A stretch of DNA of 64,000 bases, from the NCBI RefSeq assembly GCF_000716875.1, contig NZ_JNWQ01000018.1:1-64000 (forward strand). Direction: 5' to 3'. The position numbers were made by a program, and so were the translations under genes. Shown here piece by piece: positions 45,736 to 54,695 of this stretch (its first letter is position 1; the number at the start of each line of letters is the position of its first letter). The notes below the pieces were generated by a model, which saw only the letters and a list, made by a program, of their open reading frames with translations, had not been told where the DNA came from and did no database searches. This stretch comes from Streptomyces novaecaesareae (GTDB lineage Bacteria; Actinomycetota; Actinomycetes; Streptomycetales; Streptomycetaceae).

Positions 45736-46851
45736 TCAGGCGCGGGCCAGCCGGTCGTAGAGGGCGCCCAGGTCGGCGGCGACCCGGGCGATGTCGTAGT
45801 GGCCGACGGCCGGGGGGTGCGGCAGCGGGTCGGCGATGTGCTCGCTCAGGTGCCGCAGGTCGCGCAGCGCGGCGGCGTAGGCGCCGGGCTCGGAGGGGAT
45901 GCGGCGGGCCTGCGGGGCTGCGCTGGGCGGCAGTTCGTCGAGCGCCGGGCAGGCGCTGTGCCGCACCGGCAGCCCGGCCGCGAGGCCCTCCAGGACGCCG
46001 AGGCCGAAGGTCTCCGCGGTGGAGGGCGCAGCCAGCATGTCCAGGGCGGTCAGCAGCTCGGGCACGTCGTCGCGTTCGCCGGTGAGCAGCAGCCGCTCCC
46101 GGACGCCGAGTTCGTCGGCCCGGCGCTGCAGCGCGGCGCGCTCCGGGCCCTCGCCGACCAGCACCAGCCGGGTCGCCGGGTCGAGCTCGGCGAGCGCCTC
46201 CACCAGCACCTCGAAGCGCTTGCCGGGGACCAGCCGGCCCACCCCGCCGACCACCCAGCTCCCCTGCGGCAGGCCGAGTTCGGCCCGCAGCCGGCGGCGC
46301 GCGGCGGCCCGCTCGACGGGCGGGAGGCGGTAGCGGCCGGTGTCGATGCCGTTGGGGATCAGCTCGATCCGGGCCGGCGGGACGCCCCAGGCGCGCAGGG
46401 TCTGGGCGACCTGGCGGGAGACCGCGACGGTGGTGCTGCCGAGCCGCTCGGCCGCCAGGTAGAGGCCCTTGACGCCCCGGGTGACCGGGCGGCCCTCGAT
46501 CACCCCGGCGTGCAGCGAGTGCTCGGTGGAGACCACCGCACGCACCCCGGCCAGCCGCGCGGCCAGCCGGCCGTACAGCTGCGCCCGGTAGAGGTGGGTG
46601 TGCACCAGGTCGTAGCGGCCGGCCCGGACCAGCCGGACCAGCCGGGGCAGCGCGCCGAGGTCCCGGTTGCCGCGCATGCCGAGGTGGTGGACGGTCACGC
46701 CGTCGGCGCGCAGGGCCGCGGCGACCGTGCCGGGGTTGGTCAGGGCGAGCACCTCGCACTGCTGGTGCGCCGGCAAGTGCCGCAGCAGCAGCTGGAGTTG
46801 GCGCTCCGCGCCGCCGGAGGCGAGCCCGGTGACGATGTGCAGCACCTTCAT
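45736..46851 (-). CDS. GT4 family glycosyltransferase
   Basis: A 371-aa GT-B protein: N-terminal MKVLHIVTGLASGGAERQLQLLLRHL and a C-terminal nucleotide-sugar domain with GGVGRLVPGKRFEVLVEAL, LVGEGPERAAL and the acidic signature APSTAETFGLGVLEGLA. It likely adds a sugar to the lipid-linked repeat unit. Its ATG overlaps the deacetylase stop codon (46848-46851). Confidence 0.93.
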   Translation of the reverse strand: MKVLHIVTGLASGGAERQLQLLLRHLPAHQQCEVLALTNPGTVAAALRADGVTVHHLGMRGNRDLGALPRLVRLVRAGRYDLVHTHLYRAQLYGRLAARLAGVRAVVSTEHSLHAGVIEGRPVTRGVKGLYLAAERLGSTTVAVSRQVAQTLRAWGVPPARIELIPNGIDTGRYRLPPVERAAARRRLRAELGLPQGSWVVGGVGRLVPGKRFEVLVEALAELDPATRLVLVGEGPERAALQRRADELGVRERLLLTGERDDVPELLTALDMLAAPSTAETFGLGVLEGLAAGLPVRHSACPALDELPPSAAPQARRIPSEPGAYAAALRDLRHLSEHIADPLPHPPAVGHYDIARVAADLGALYDRLARA

Positions 46852-47720
46852 GGCCGGCGCTCCGTCCCCGCCCGCTCGCCTTCACGGCGCGCGCGGCGTA
46901 GCTCGGTGACGGCGTCGCGCAGCCGGAGCCGGCCCTTCTTGGCACGCAGCCGCCAGGCGCCGTCGCGGTCGCCGACGTAGCAGCGGGGCAGGGCGAAGCG
47001 GCCGGTGAGCGGGGAGTGCGCGATGGCACAGGCGTAGTCGTAGCCGGCGTCACGGACGGCCTGGGCGGCGGGCAGGTCGACGGCGCCGTACGGGTAGCAG
47101 AAGCCGGTGACCGGGCCGCCGACGACCTCCTCCAGTAGGCGCCGGCTCTCCCGGGCCTGCACCGCCAGGTCCTCGGCCGGCAGGCCGGGCAGCGCCTGGT
47201 GGCCGAGGCCGTGCGAGCCGATCTCCCAGCCGGCGGCGGCGAGTTCGGTGACCTCATGGACGGTGAGCAGCTTCTTGCGCGGGCCCTCGACGTCCCAGTC
47301 GTTGTCCCGCCCGAGCAGGTCGGGGACCACGTACGCGGTGGCGGTGAAGCCGTACGCCTGGAGGATCGGCACGGCGTACCGGGCGAAATCGGCGTAGCCG
47401 TCGTCGAAGGTGAGGCCGACCAGCCGGTCGTCCCGGCCGAGGGCGTGGGCCCGCATCAGCTCGCGGACCGCGACGCCGCGCCGGCCGGTCCGGTGCAGCC
47501 AGGCGATCTGCTCGGCGAACCGCTCGGGGCTGACGGTCAGTTGGTACGGGTCCTCCTTCTCGACCGCCACCGAGTGGTACATCAGGATCCACGGCGAGCC
47601 GGAGCCCGGGTTCGGTGGTTCGCCGACCGGGTGACGGCTCCTGGGCAGTCGTGCCCGGTGCGGCGGGACACTGCCGACGCCCTTCCGGGCCGAACGGACG
47701 GTTCCCCGTTCATTGTCCAT
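46848..47720 (-). CDS. polysaccharide deacetylase (CE4)
   Basis: A 290-aa NodB-type deacetylase. Catalytic residues are visible as TFDDGYADF (D106, D107), SHGLGH (H170, H174) and FCYPYGAVD. No signal peptide is evident, so it may act on the precursor in the cytoplasm or at the membrane. Deacetylation of N-acetyl sugars would alter charge. The first 11 nt of the gene overlap the end of the flippase gene. Confidence 0.92.
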   Translation of the reverse strand: MDNERGTVRSARKGVGSVPPHRARLPRSRHPVGEPPNPGSGSPWILMYHSVAVEKEDPYQLTVSPERFAEQIAWLHRTGRRGVAVRELMRAHALGRDDRLVGLTFDDGYADFARYAVPILQAYGFTATAYVVPDLLGRDNDWDVEGPRKKLLTVHEVTELAAAGWEIGSHGLGHQALPGLPAEDLAVQARESRRLLEEVVGGPVTGFCYPYGAVDLPAAQAVRDAGYDYACAIAHSPLTGRFALPRCYVGDRDGAWRLRAKKGRLRLRDAVTELRRARREGERAGTERRP

Positions 47721-49485
47721 CGGGACGCTTCCCTTCTTCGCCGATGGTTGGCTCGGCGGCGGTTGGCTCGGCGGCGGTTGGCGGGGTCCGGGCCGGCCCA
47801 ACGGCCCGGGCGACGGCGAGGACCGGACCGCGCACCTCGCGGGCACCGAGACCGGTGCCGAGGGCGGCGAAGGCCAGCGCCACGGTGAGGCCCCCGAGGA
47901 GGGTCGAGAGCAGCGGGTCGACGGCCAGTCCGGCGGCGGCGGTGCCGAGCAGGCTGGCCCCGGCGGCGGCGGCCACCAGCCGGCCGTGGCCGCCGAGCAC
48001 CCGGCGCAGCCGCAGCGGGATGCCGCGCAGCACCAGGCCGCGCAGCAGCAGCGCGGCGGTGGTGGTGATGCCGGCGGCGTTTCCGGCCGCGAGCCCCAGG
48101 GCGCCGAAACGGGACGTGGCGAGCAGGCCGGTGGCGACGGTGACGCCGAGGCCGAGCACCATGGCGGCGGCCGGGTACCAGTCCAGCAGTCGGCGGCCGC
48201 CGTCCTCGGTGGCCGGGTCGTCGGCCCGGCGGACCACCGGACGCAGCGAGAAGTACGGGCGGATCATCACGCCGATCAGCGCCTGGGCCGGCAGGCCGAA
48301 GCTGTACACCCGGATGACGTCGGCGGTGGCGGCGGTGTCGTGGGGGCCGAAGGCACCGCGCTCGAACAGCAGCGAGACCACGGAGGGGGCGCACGCCATC
48401 AGGAAGGCGGTGCCGAGCAGGACGACGGCCGCCGCCTGGCCGAGGTCCTTCTCCACCCGGTCGCGGGCGGCGGTGAGGTCCCCGGCGGCGAGCGCCCGGG
48501 CGACCAGCGGGAAGGTGACGGTGCAGATCAGGATGCCTGCCGTCATGGCGAGTTGGGAGACCTTGGCGGCGTAGTTGAGGTGCGAGATGGTGCCGGGCGG
48601 CAGCGCCGAGCCGAGGTAGCGCTCGACGAAGACCTGCGACTGGCGGGTCAGGGTGAAGGCGCCCACCGGCAGCAGGGCCAGCGGCATCAGCACCAGCGCC
48701 GGCCGGGGACGGCGGCCGCGGCCGCGGCCGGTGCCGGACGGGCCCCGGCGCAGCCCGCGCAGGAACGGGCCGACCAGCAGTCCGGCCATCAGCAGGCTGC
48801 CCGCCGCGACGCCGAGGGCGGCGGAGCTCACGCCGAGGGCGGAGTGGAAGCCGAGCAGGACGGCGAGGATGCCGAGGTTGTAGACGACGTAGATGCCGGC
48901 CGGGGCGGTGAAGCGGTGGTGGGCGCGCAGCGCGGCGGCCAGGTAGCCGACGACGCCGAAGGGCAGCACGGTGATCGCGGTGATCCGGGTGCAGGTGACG
49001 GCCAGGCCCGGGTCGGGCAGGCCGGGGGCGAGCAGCTCGACCAGTTGCGGGGCGCCGAGGGCGGCGGCCAGGGAGAGGCCGCTGAGCGCGATCAGCAGCC
49101 AGGGCAGGGTGGCGCGGACCAGCTGGCGGACCGGGTCCGGCGCGTCCGGGTCCTCCTCGCGCAGCACCAGGGCGAGGGCGAAGGCGGGCACCATGAGGAA
49201 GGACATGGCGTCCTCGATCAGCAGCGGTGCGGCCGTCTCGGGGACGGTCCAGGCGACCAGGAAGGCGTCGGTGCCCTGGTTGGCGCCGAAGTAGCGGGCC
49301 AGCAGGAGGTCGCGCAGCAGGCCGAGGCCGGAGCCGGCGGCGCTGAGCACGGCGGTGACGCCGAAGGCCTTGGCGAGGAAGCCGCCGCGGGGCGGCGGGC
49401 CGGCTCCGGGGGCCCACCGCCCGCCGGGGGCGCTGCGCGGGGCCGGGAGGGCGGGGGTCAGGGCGGCCGGCTGGTCGGTGGTCAC
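47710..49485 (-). CDS. MurJ/Wzx-like lipid-linked oligosaccharide flippase
   Basis: A 591-aa polytopic protein with about 14 helices of the MOP superfamily, closest in appearance to MurJ (FGVTAVLSAAGSGLGLLRDLLLARYFGANQGTDAFLVAWTVPE; FERGAFGPHDTAATADVIRVYSFGLPAQAL). In a polysaccharide locus it is expected to act as the Wzx-type flippase, moving the undecaprenyl-linked unit outward. The GTG start overlaps the polymerase stop codon (GTGA 49482-49485). Confidence 0.9.
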   Translation of the reverse strand: MTTDQPAALTPALPAPRSAPGGRWAPGAGPPPRGGFLAKAFGVTAVLSAAGSGLGLLRDLLLARYFGANQGTDAFLVAWTVPETAAPLLIEDAMSFLMVPAFALALVLREEDPDAPDPVRQLVRATLPWLLIALSGLSLAAALGAPQLVELLAPGLPDPGLAVTCTRITAITVLPFGVVGYLAAALRAHHRFTAPAGIYVVYNLGILAVLLGFHSALGVSSAALGVAAGSLLMAGLLVGPFLRGLRRGPSGTGRGRGRRPRPALVLMPLALLPVGAFTLTRQSQVFVERYLGSALPPGTISHLNYAAKVSQLAMTAGILICTVTFPLVARALAAGDLTAARDRVEKDLGQAAAVVLLGTAFLMACAPSVVSLLFERGAFGPHDTAATADVIRVYSFGLPAQALIGVMIRPYFSLRPVVRRADDPATEDGGRRLLDWYPAAAMVLGLGVTVATGLLATSRFGALGLAAGNAAGITTTAALLLRGLVLRGIPLRLRRVLGGHGRLVAAAAGASLLGTAAAGLAVDPLLSTLLGGLTVALAFAALGTGLGAREVRGPVLAVARAVGPARTPPTAAEPTAAEPTIGEEGKRPDGQ

Positions 49486-50828
49486 GGTGTCATCGCCCGT
49501 TCGCCGCCGGGGCGCTCGGGGCGGCCCGCGTCCCCGGCGGCGGCGCGGGCGGCCAGGCCGAGGACGACGGAGGTCAGCACGGTGGTGGTGCCGCCGATGT
49601 CGGCGTACAGGAAGTCGACCAGCACCCAGGTGAGCAGGGCGAGCGCCGCGAGGCCGGGGCCGCGGGAGCGGCGCAGGCAGCCGATCAGGAGGGCGAGGAA
49701 GAGCGCGGCGTACGCGACGATGCCGATCAGGCCCTGCTCGCTGAGCACCAGGAAGTACATGTTGTGCGGGGAGAGCAGCGGCTCGCGCTGGAAGCCGATG
49801 GTGGCGTCGGCGGCGTCGCTGCCGGAGGACAGTCGCAGCGGGGCGTGGCTGTCGCGCAGCTGCTGGAAGGCCTTGGGGCCGGCGCCGTGCACGGGGTGGT
49901 CCTGCCAGATCCGCCCGGCGGTGGCCCACAGGTCGTAGCGGTCGGAGACGGACTGGTCGGGGGCGGCGGAGACGGAGCCGATCGAGCTGATCCGCTTGGT
50001 GACGCCGGAGCCGCCGAGGCCGAGGCCGCCGACCAGCACGACCACGGCGGCCAGGCCGAGGACGGCGCTGCGGACGGCGAGCCGGGCGTCGGCGCGCAGC
50101 AGTAGCACGGTGGCGGCGAGGCAGGTGGCGATCCAGCTGCCGCGGCTGAAGGAGACGGCGAGTGGGAAGGCGAGGAAGGCGGCGGCGGCGAACATCGCCC
50201 GCCGCAGCCGCGCGTTGCCGCCGGTGCCGCGTTCGCCGAGCGCGAGGGCGAGGGCGGCGAGCAGCCCGTAGCTGACCACCGTGGACATCGCCATGATGTC
50301 CAGCGCGCCGAAGGTGCCGACGGCGCGGATCGGCTGGCCGGTGTAGGAGGCGCCGGTGCGGGTGAGGTACTGGTTCGCGCCGACCACGCCCTGGACCAGG
50401 GCGGCGAGTACGAAGGAGCCGAGGACCAGGCGCTGGTCGGTGCGGTCGCGCAGCGAGCAGAGGACCCCGGCGGGCACCAGCACGAACACCTGGGTCAGCC
50501 GGACGAAGCCGGTGACGCTGGTGGCCGGGTCGATCGAGCCGACGGTGGCCACGGCGGCGGCGACGACGATCCCGCCGAACAGCAGGCAGGTGGTCCGGTC
50601 GACGGCGGGCAGCCGCCCGCGCAGCAGGTTCAGCGCGGTGAGGGCGACGAGGGCCAGCGAGGCGAGGTCGGCGGCGGTGATGTGGACGGCGGCCGTGACG
50701 TCCTTCTCGCCGGTGGGCACGCAGACCAGCAGGACGGTGGCCGCGGCGAGCAGGCTGGGCCGGTCCGCGACGGCGGGCAGGGCGCGCCGTAAGGATGGGC
50801 GGGGAAGGGCCGTGAGGGGCAGGGCCAC
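49482..50828 (-). CDS. O-antigen ligase/Wzy-like polymerase
   Basis: A 448-aa polytopic protein with about 11-12 helices and the Wzy_C region: SFSRGSWIATCLA, a large external loop with IWQDHPVHGAGPKAFQQL and SPHNMYFLVLSEQGLIGI. These arginine- and histidine-containing loop motifs are typical of the WaaL/Wzy family. In this operon a Wzy-type polymerase role is most likely. The GTG start is 4 bp after the sugar transferase stop codon. Confidence 0.9.
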   Translation of the reverse strand: MALPLTALPRPSLRRALPAVADRPSLLAAATVLLVCVPTGEKDVTAAVHITAADLASLALVALTALNLLRGRLPAVDRTTCLLFGGIVVAAAVATVGSIDPATSVTGFVRLTQVFVLVPAGVLCSLRDRTDQRLVLGSFVLAALVQGVVGANQYLTRTGASYTGQPIRAVGTFGALDIMAMSTVVSYGLLAALALALGERGTGGNARLRRAMFAAAAFLAFPLAVSFSRGSWIATCLAATVLLLRADARLAVRSAVLGLAAVVVLVGGLGLGGSGVTKRISSIGSVSAAPDQSVSDRYDLWATAGRIWQDHPVHGAGPKAFQQLRDSHAPLRLSSGSDAADATIGFQREPLLSPHNMYFLVLSEQGLIGIVAYAALFLALLIGCLRRSRGPGLAALALLTWVLVDFLYADIGGTTTVLTSVVLGLAARAAAGDAGRPERPGGERAMTP

Positions 50829-50832
50829 GCGG

Positions 50833-52356
50833 TCAGCTCCCGTCCGGGTGGAGCATCAGGACCGCGGTGCGGCACAGGATCTTGACGTCCTGCCAGAGGC
50901 TCCAGCTCTCGATGTACCGGTTGTCGAACCGGGCCCGGTCCTCGATGGAGGTGTCCCCGCGCAGGCCGTTGACCTGGGCGAGGCCGGTGAGGCCGACCGG
51001 GACGCGGTGGCGGTCGGCGTACTCGGGGTAGGCCTGGCCGAACCGCATGACGAAGTACGGGCGTTCGGGGCGCGGGCCGACCAGGCTCATGTCGCCGCGC
51101 AGGACGTTCCACAGCTGCGGCAGCTCGTCCAGCGAGCTCTTGCGCATCAGTCGGCCGACGGCGCCCATCCGGTGGTCCTGGGCGATGTTCCAGCGGGTCG
51201 CCGACTCGTGCTCGTTGCTCGGGCGCAGGGTGCGGAACTTGAGGACGGTGAAGACCTTGCCGTCCAGCCCGGTGCGCTGCTGGCGGAAGAGCACGCCGGG
51301 GCCGGTGTCGAAGCGGACGGCGAGGGCGCAGAGCACCAGCACGGGGGCGAGCAGCAGCAGGCCGATCGCGGCGACGGTGATGTCCAGGGCACGCTTGGCG
51401 GCCCAGCCGGGGCGGCGCATCGCCGGGCGGCCGACCCGGAGGCAGGGGAAGCCCCACAGGTGGTCGGTGCCGGCGATCGGGGTGGTGGGCAGCGAGCCGT
51501 ACTCACGGAGCGCCGGCACCAGCCAGACCTGGCAGCCGAGCCGGGCGGCCTCGCGCAGGGCGGTGGCGGTCTCGGCCTCGTCGCCGCCGCCGGCGGTGGC
51601 GATCACGTGCTGGATCCGGTGCCGGCGCACCTCGCGCTCCAGCACTTCGCAACCGCCGAGGACGGGCAGGTCGGTGTCGTCGGTCGGCAGTGGCGGGGCG
51701 GTGTCGAGGAAGCCGACCGGGCGCATCCCGTACTGGCGGTGCTCGCGGAGGGCGGCGGCGATCCGGCGGCCGAGCCGGCCGGCGCCGAGAACCAGGACGG
51801 GGCTGGGGCGGCTGCGGCGGATCCGCCGGACCATGTGGTAGAGGATCGCGCGGCCGACGCCGGCGATCAGCAGCTGGGCGCCGAGCAGGACGGTGAGGCG
51901 GGCCGGGGTGGCCGGGCCGCACTCGGGCCAGTGGCCGCCCAGGCAGCCGGACAGGGTGACCGCGAAGGCGGCGGCGACCACCGCCCGGGCGGCCAGCGCG
52001 GGCAGTTCGTCCAGGACGGACAGGGTGAGCCGGGAGCGGTAGAGGCCGCCGGCCAGGTTGAGCAGGAGCAGCAGGGGCAGGACGGCGGGGACGCCGAGCA
52101 GGGGGTCGAGCGGGGCGCCCGGGTCGAGGGCCCGGTTGGCGATGCCGGTGGCGGAGCACAACGCGATGGTGTCGGCCTGGACCAGGGCGAGCGGCAGGGC
52201 CAGCCGGTTGCGGACCGCCCCGCGGTGCCGGCGCGGCGCCGGGACCGCGCGCTGGCGCGCCGTTCCGGCCGGGCGGTCGAGCAGGCCGGTGCCGGGTCGG
52301 CGGGGGCCGGACAGCGGCCCGCCCGCTCGCGGCACACTGTCGTGGTCAATGGTCAT
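50833..52356 (-). CDS. exopolysaccharide priming sugar-phosphate transferase
   Basis: The 507-aa protein is a WbaP/EpsE-type polyprenyl glycosylphosphotransferase. It has N-terminal membrane helices (about 55-165), a Rossmann-like middle domain (VLVLGAGRLGRRIAAAL) and the C-terminal transferase domain with KRALDITVAAIGLLLLAPVL, KFRTLR, LDELPQLWNVLRGDMSLVGPRPE and GLTGLAQVNGLRGD. It starts synthesis by moving a sugar phosphate to undecaprenyl phosphate. It is the 5'-most gene of the run, downstream of an A/T-rich region. Confidence 0.94.
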   Translation of the reverse strand: MTIDHDSVPRAGGPLSGPRRPGTGLLDRPAGTARQRAVPAPRRHRGAVRNRLALPLALVQADTIALCSATGIANRALDPGAPLDPLLGVPAVLPLLLLLNLAGGLYRSRLTLSVLDELPALAARAVVAAAFAVTLSGCLGGHWPECGPATPARLTVLLGAQLLIAGVGRAILYHMVRRIRRSRPSPVLVLGAGRLGRRIAAALREHRQYGMRPVGFLDTAPPLPTDDTDLPVLGGCEVLEREVRRHRIQHVIATAGGGDEAETATALREAARLGCQVWLVPALREYGSLPTTPIAGTDHLWGFPCLRVGRPAMRRPGWAAKRALDITVAAIGLLLLAPVLVLCALAVRFDTGPGVLFRQQRTGLDGKVFTVLKFRTLRPSNEHESATRWNIAQDHRMGAVGRLMRKSSLDELPQLWNVLRGDMSLVGPRPERPYFVMRFGQAYPEYADRHRVPVGLTGLAQVNGLRGDTSIEDRARFDNRYIESWSLWQDVKILCRTAVLMLHPDGS

Positions 52357-52747
52357 CAGCGCACGATCTCCCCTGCTGTGTGCCCGGGGTGACGGTGCCC
52401 CGGCACCGATTGGCGCGGGGCCGTCCCGGCCCGGCGGGCGCGGTCCTGACAGCACCTGCTGCCGCTGGCGGCGTTCGGATCTCCCTCGGCGGGGCCGATC
52501 GCGACGGGACCGGTCACGAAAGACTCGGTTGCGAGGGGCTCGGCCGTGAATTCCCGGAAAAAAATATGAACGAAGCAGGCGAAATCCGACCATACATAAC
52601 CCGATGGCACCGGCTGGAAGTTGACTTGCCGTTTCATTCCCGCCACCCATTAATAGTTACTTCGGATTTGACGCCTCGCCCCATATCCGGTTGAGGGTGC
52701 GAATACGACAACGCCGAAACGGCGGGCATTCACGGCATGTGAAACGA
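52357..52747. other. 391-bp A/T-rich upstream region of the exopolysaccharide operon
   Basis: The stretch 52550-52740 is far more A/T-rich than the rest of the window. On the minus strand it holds several -10-like hexamers, e.g. TATTAA at about 52654-52649 and TATGTA at about 52597-52592, but no consensus -35 at proper spacing, so the promoter may need an activator or alternative sigma factor. The region also contains the end of the upstream GT4 transcript. I see no gene; the short ORFs here look like chance. Confidence 0.55.
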
Positions 52748-53908
52748 TCAGATCCGCTCTGGGACACGGGACCGGCCCCGCCCCGCGGCCGGTCCGGCAC
52801 CCAGCAGATGGCGGTAGAGGACGTCCACCTGTTCGACCACGGTGCGCACGTCATGACGGGCGACGACGTGGTCGCGCAGCCGTGCGCCGCGTCGCTCGCA
52901 TTCGATCGGATCGGACAGCGCCTCGGCCATTCGGGTGGCGAGGGCCGGGGCGTCCTCGGACGGGACCACCGCCTGCTCCCGCTCCGACGGCGGCAGGCAC
53001 TCCCGCGCACCCGGCACGTCGGTCAGCAGCACCGGACGGGCGGCCGCCATCGCCTCCAACGGGGCCAGCGCCATCCCCTCCCAGCGCGAGGGCAGCACCA
53101 CCAGGTCCGCCGCCGCCAGCCACGGGCGCGGGTCCGCCACATCACCGACAAGCCGGACCCGGGAGGGCTCCGGGGTCGCCCGGACCAGCTCCGCCAGTCG
53201 CTGCTCCTCCGGACCGCCGCCGACCAGCGCCAGCCGGGCCTGCGGCACCCGGCGCAGCACCTCCGGCCAGGCGGCCAGCAGCACGTCCTGGCCCTTCTGC
53301 CGGCAGAGCCGCCCGACGCAGACCGCGAGCGGGGCGTCCAGGTCCAGGCCGAGCGCGATCCGGGCGGCCCGGCGGTCGGCGGGCGCGTAGTGCCGGACGT
53401 CCACGCCGTTGGGCACCACGGCCCAGTCGGCGTGCACCCCGGCGGCCACACCGTCGGCCCGCTCCTGGACGCTGACGCAGAGCAGCCGGTGCGCCCAGCG
53501 GGTGGCGAAGCGCTCCCAGCGCAGGGTGGCTGCGGCCAGCGCGCCGTCGACGGCGGCGAAGGACCAGGCATGCGGCTGGAAGACGGTCGGCACCGCGCCG
53601 CGCACCGCCAGCCGGCCGGCCAGCCCGGCCTTGGCGCTGTGCAGGTGGACCACGTCGGGCGCGGCCGCCCGGACGATCCGGCGCAGCCGCCAGGCCTCGG
53701 CGGCGGTGCCCGCGCCGGGCGAGCGCTCGGCCGGCCAGTCCTGGACCAGCGCGCCCACGGCGGTGGCCTCCTCGGCGAGCCGCCCGCCGCGCGGACAGGC
53801 GACCAGCACCCGGTGGCCGGCGGCGCGCTGCCCCCGGACCAGGTCGGTGACGACGCGGGCGACGCCGCCGTCCACCGGTTGCGAAATGTGAAGGATCGTC
53901 ATATGCAC
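52748..53908 (-). CDS. GT4 family glycosyltransferase (separate transcript)
   Basis: A 386-aa GT-B enzyme: HISQPVDGGVARVVTDLVRGQ near the start, DVVHLHSAKAGLAGRL, CVGRLCRQKGQDVLLAAW, LALVGGGPEE and the nucleotide-sugar signature PSRWEGMALAPLEAMA. I choose GTG 53908 because a TAGGCT -10 ends 7 nt upstream, indicating a leaderless message; ATG 53902 is the alternative. It lies upstream of the priming transferase gene but is separated from it by the A/T-rich region, so it can be expressed independently. Confidence 0.9.
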   Translation of the reverse strand: MHMTILHISQPVDGGVARVVTDLVRGQRAAGHRVLVACPRGGRLAEEATAVGALVQDWPAERSPGAGTAAEAWRLRRIVRAAAPDVVHLHSAKAGLAGRLAVRGAVPTVFQPHAWSFAAVDGALAAATLRWERFATRWAHRLLCVSVQERADGVAAGVHADWAVVPNGVDVRHYAPADRRAARIALGLDLDAPLAVCVGRLCRQKGQDVLLAAWPEVLRRVPQARLALVGGGPEEQRLAELVRATPEPSRVRLVGDVADPRPWLAAADLVVLPSRWEGMALAPLEAMAAARPVLLTDVPGARECLPPSEREQAVVPSEDAPALATRMAEALSDPIECERRGARLRDHVVARHDVRTVVEQVDVLYRHLLGAGPAAGRGRSRVPERI

Positions 53909-53915
53909 GGCGGCG

Positions 53916-53921
53916 AGCCTA
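53916..53921 (-). promoter_or_regulatory. -10 giving a leaderless GT4 transcript
   Basis: Consensus TAGGCT on the minus strand, 7 nt before the GTG at 53908. No clear -35. Confidence 0.65.
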
Positions 53922-53969
53922 GGATGGCTCCCCCGCGCCGAGCGGCCCTCGTCACCCGCAGGTGGCGGT

Positions 53970-54009
53970 TCGGCCACCCGTACGGCTTGCTGCTCGTACG
54001 GGTGGCCGA
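53970..54009 (-). terminator. terminator of the SRPBCC gene
   Basis: Perfect 15-bp arms (53970-53984 and 53995-54009) around a 10-nt loop, roughly 155 nt past the SRPBCC stop. The sequence between (54070-54160) consists of short imperfect GGCGATCCC and CTCAGCGG repeats. Confidence 0.7.
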
Positions 54010-54163
54010 GCCAATCGAATTTCGGGGCGATTCAGGCGTGTTGAAGAATGCACGGCTCGATTCGCGCGGCCCCGGCGATCACGGTGATCCCGGCGATCCC
54101 GGCGATTCCGGTTCCGGCGGTCCTCAGCGGAATTCGGCGGGCCTCAGCAGAACTCAGCGGGGC

Positions 54164-54604
54164 TCAGCGGACCTCGGCGGCCAGGTTGGCCAGCACCTGG
54201 TCGTGGATCCGGTTCAGGCCCTTCGGGGCGAAGGTGCGCTCGAAGAAGCCGCCGATGCCGGTCGCGCCCTGCCAGGTGGCGGTCACGGTGACCTTGGAGC
54301 GGCCCTCGCCGACGGCCGAGACGGTCCAGGTGATCACCATGCTGGAGTTGGCGTCCTTCTCCACCAGCCGGTCGGGCGTGGGCGCCGAGACGGTGAACAG
54401 GCAGTCGCGCACCCGCTTCTCGGTGGCCTGCAGCTTCCAGTGCACCTGGGTGCCCGCGCCGGTGCCGCCGACCCGGACCTCGTACTCGCTGTACTGCGCG
54501 GGCAGCAGCTTCGGGCGGGTCACCTGGTAGTCGGCCAGCGCCTCGTACACCCGCTCGGGGGTGGCATCGTAGACCCGCTCGGTGGTGGCCTGCACCTGTC
54601 CCAT
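54164..54604 (-). CDS. SRPBCC family protein
   Basis: A 146-aa START/Bet v1-type hydrophobic-cavity protein: ATTERVYDATPERVYEALADY, RVGGTGAGTQVHWKL, TWTVSAVGEGRSKVTVTATW and a long C-terminal helix (FERTFAPKGLNRIHDQVLANLAAEV). Small SRPBCC proteins bind lipids or polyketides; some act as cyclases. No biosynthetic gene is adjacent, so its ligand is unknown. Confidence 0.88.
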   Translation of the reverse strand: MGQVQATTERVYDATPERVYEALADYQVTRPKLLPAQYSEYEVRVGGTGAGTQVHWKLQATEKRVRDCLFTVSAPTPDRLVEKDANSSMVITWTVSAVGEGRSKVTVTATWQGATGIGGFFERTFAPKGLNRIHDQVLANLAAEVR

Positions 54605-54659
54605 GACCTTGCTCTCCTCGTGTGGTGGGTCGCGCTCTCACCGGCAAGCCAATCACAGG

Positions 54660-54688
54660 GTCACGCCCGTGACGCGGCGGGATAGGGT
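54660..54688 (+). promoter_or_regulatory. leaderless promoter with overlapping palindrome, HipA-like gene
   Basis: GTCACG (54660-54665), a 17-bp spacer and TAGGGT (54683-54688), 7 nt before the GTG. The -35 is half of a perfect palindrome GTCACG-CC-CGTGAC (54660-54673), a likely operator. Confidence 0.6.
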
Positions 54689-54695
54689 GGCCGGT

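Noticed and set aside
52356..52646. Minus-strand ORF of 96 aa in the A/T-rich region
   Set aside because: It overlaps the ribosome-binding region of the sugar transferase, has no plausible start site and no family resemblance.
45000..54000. Possible antibiotic biosynthesis cluster
   Set aside because: No PKS, NRPS, terpene or RiPP core genes; the genes are polysaccharide-type.
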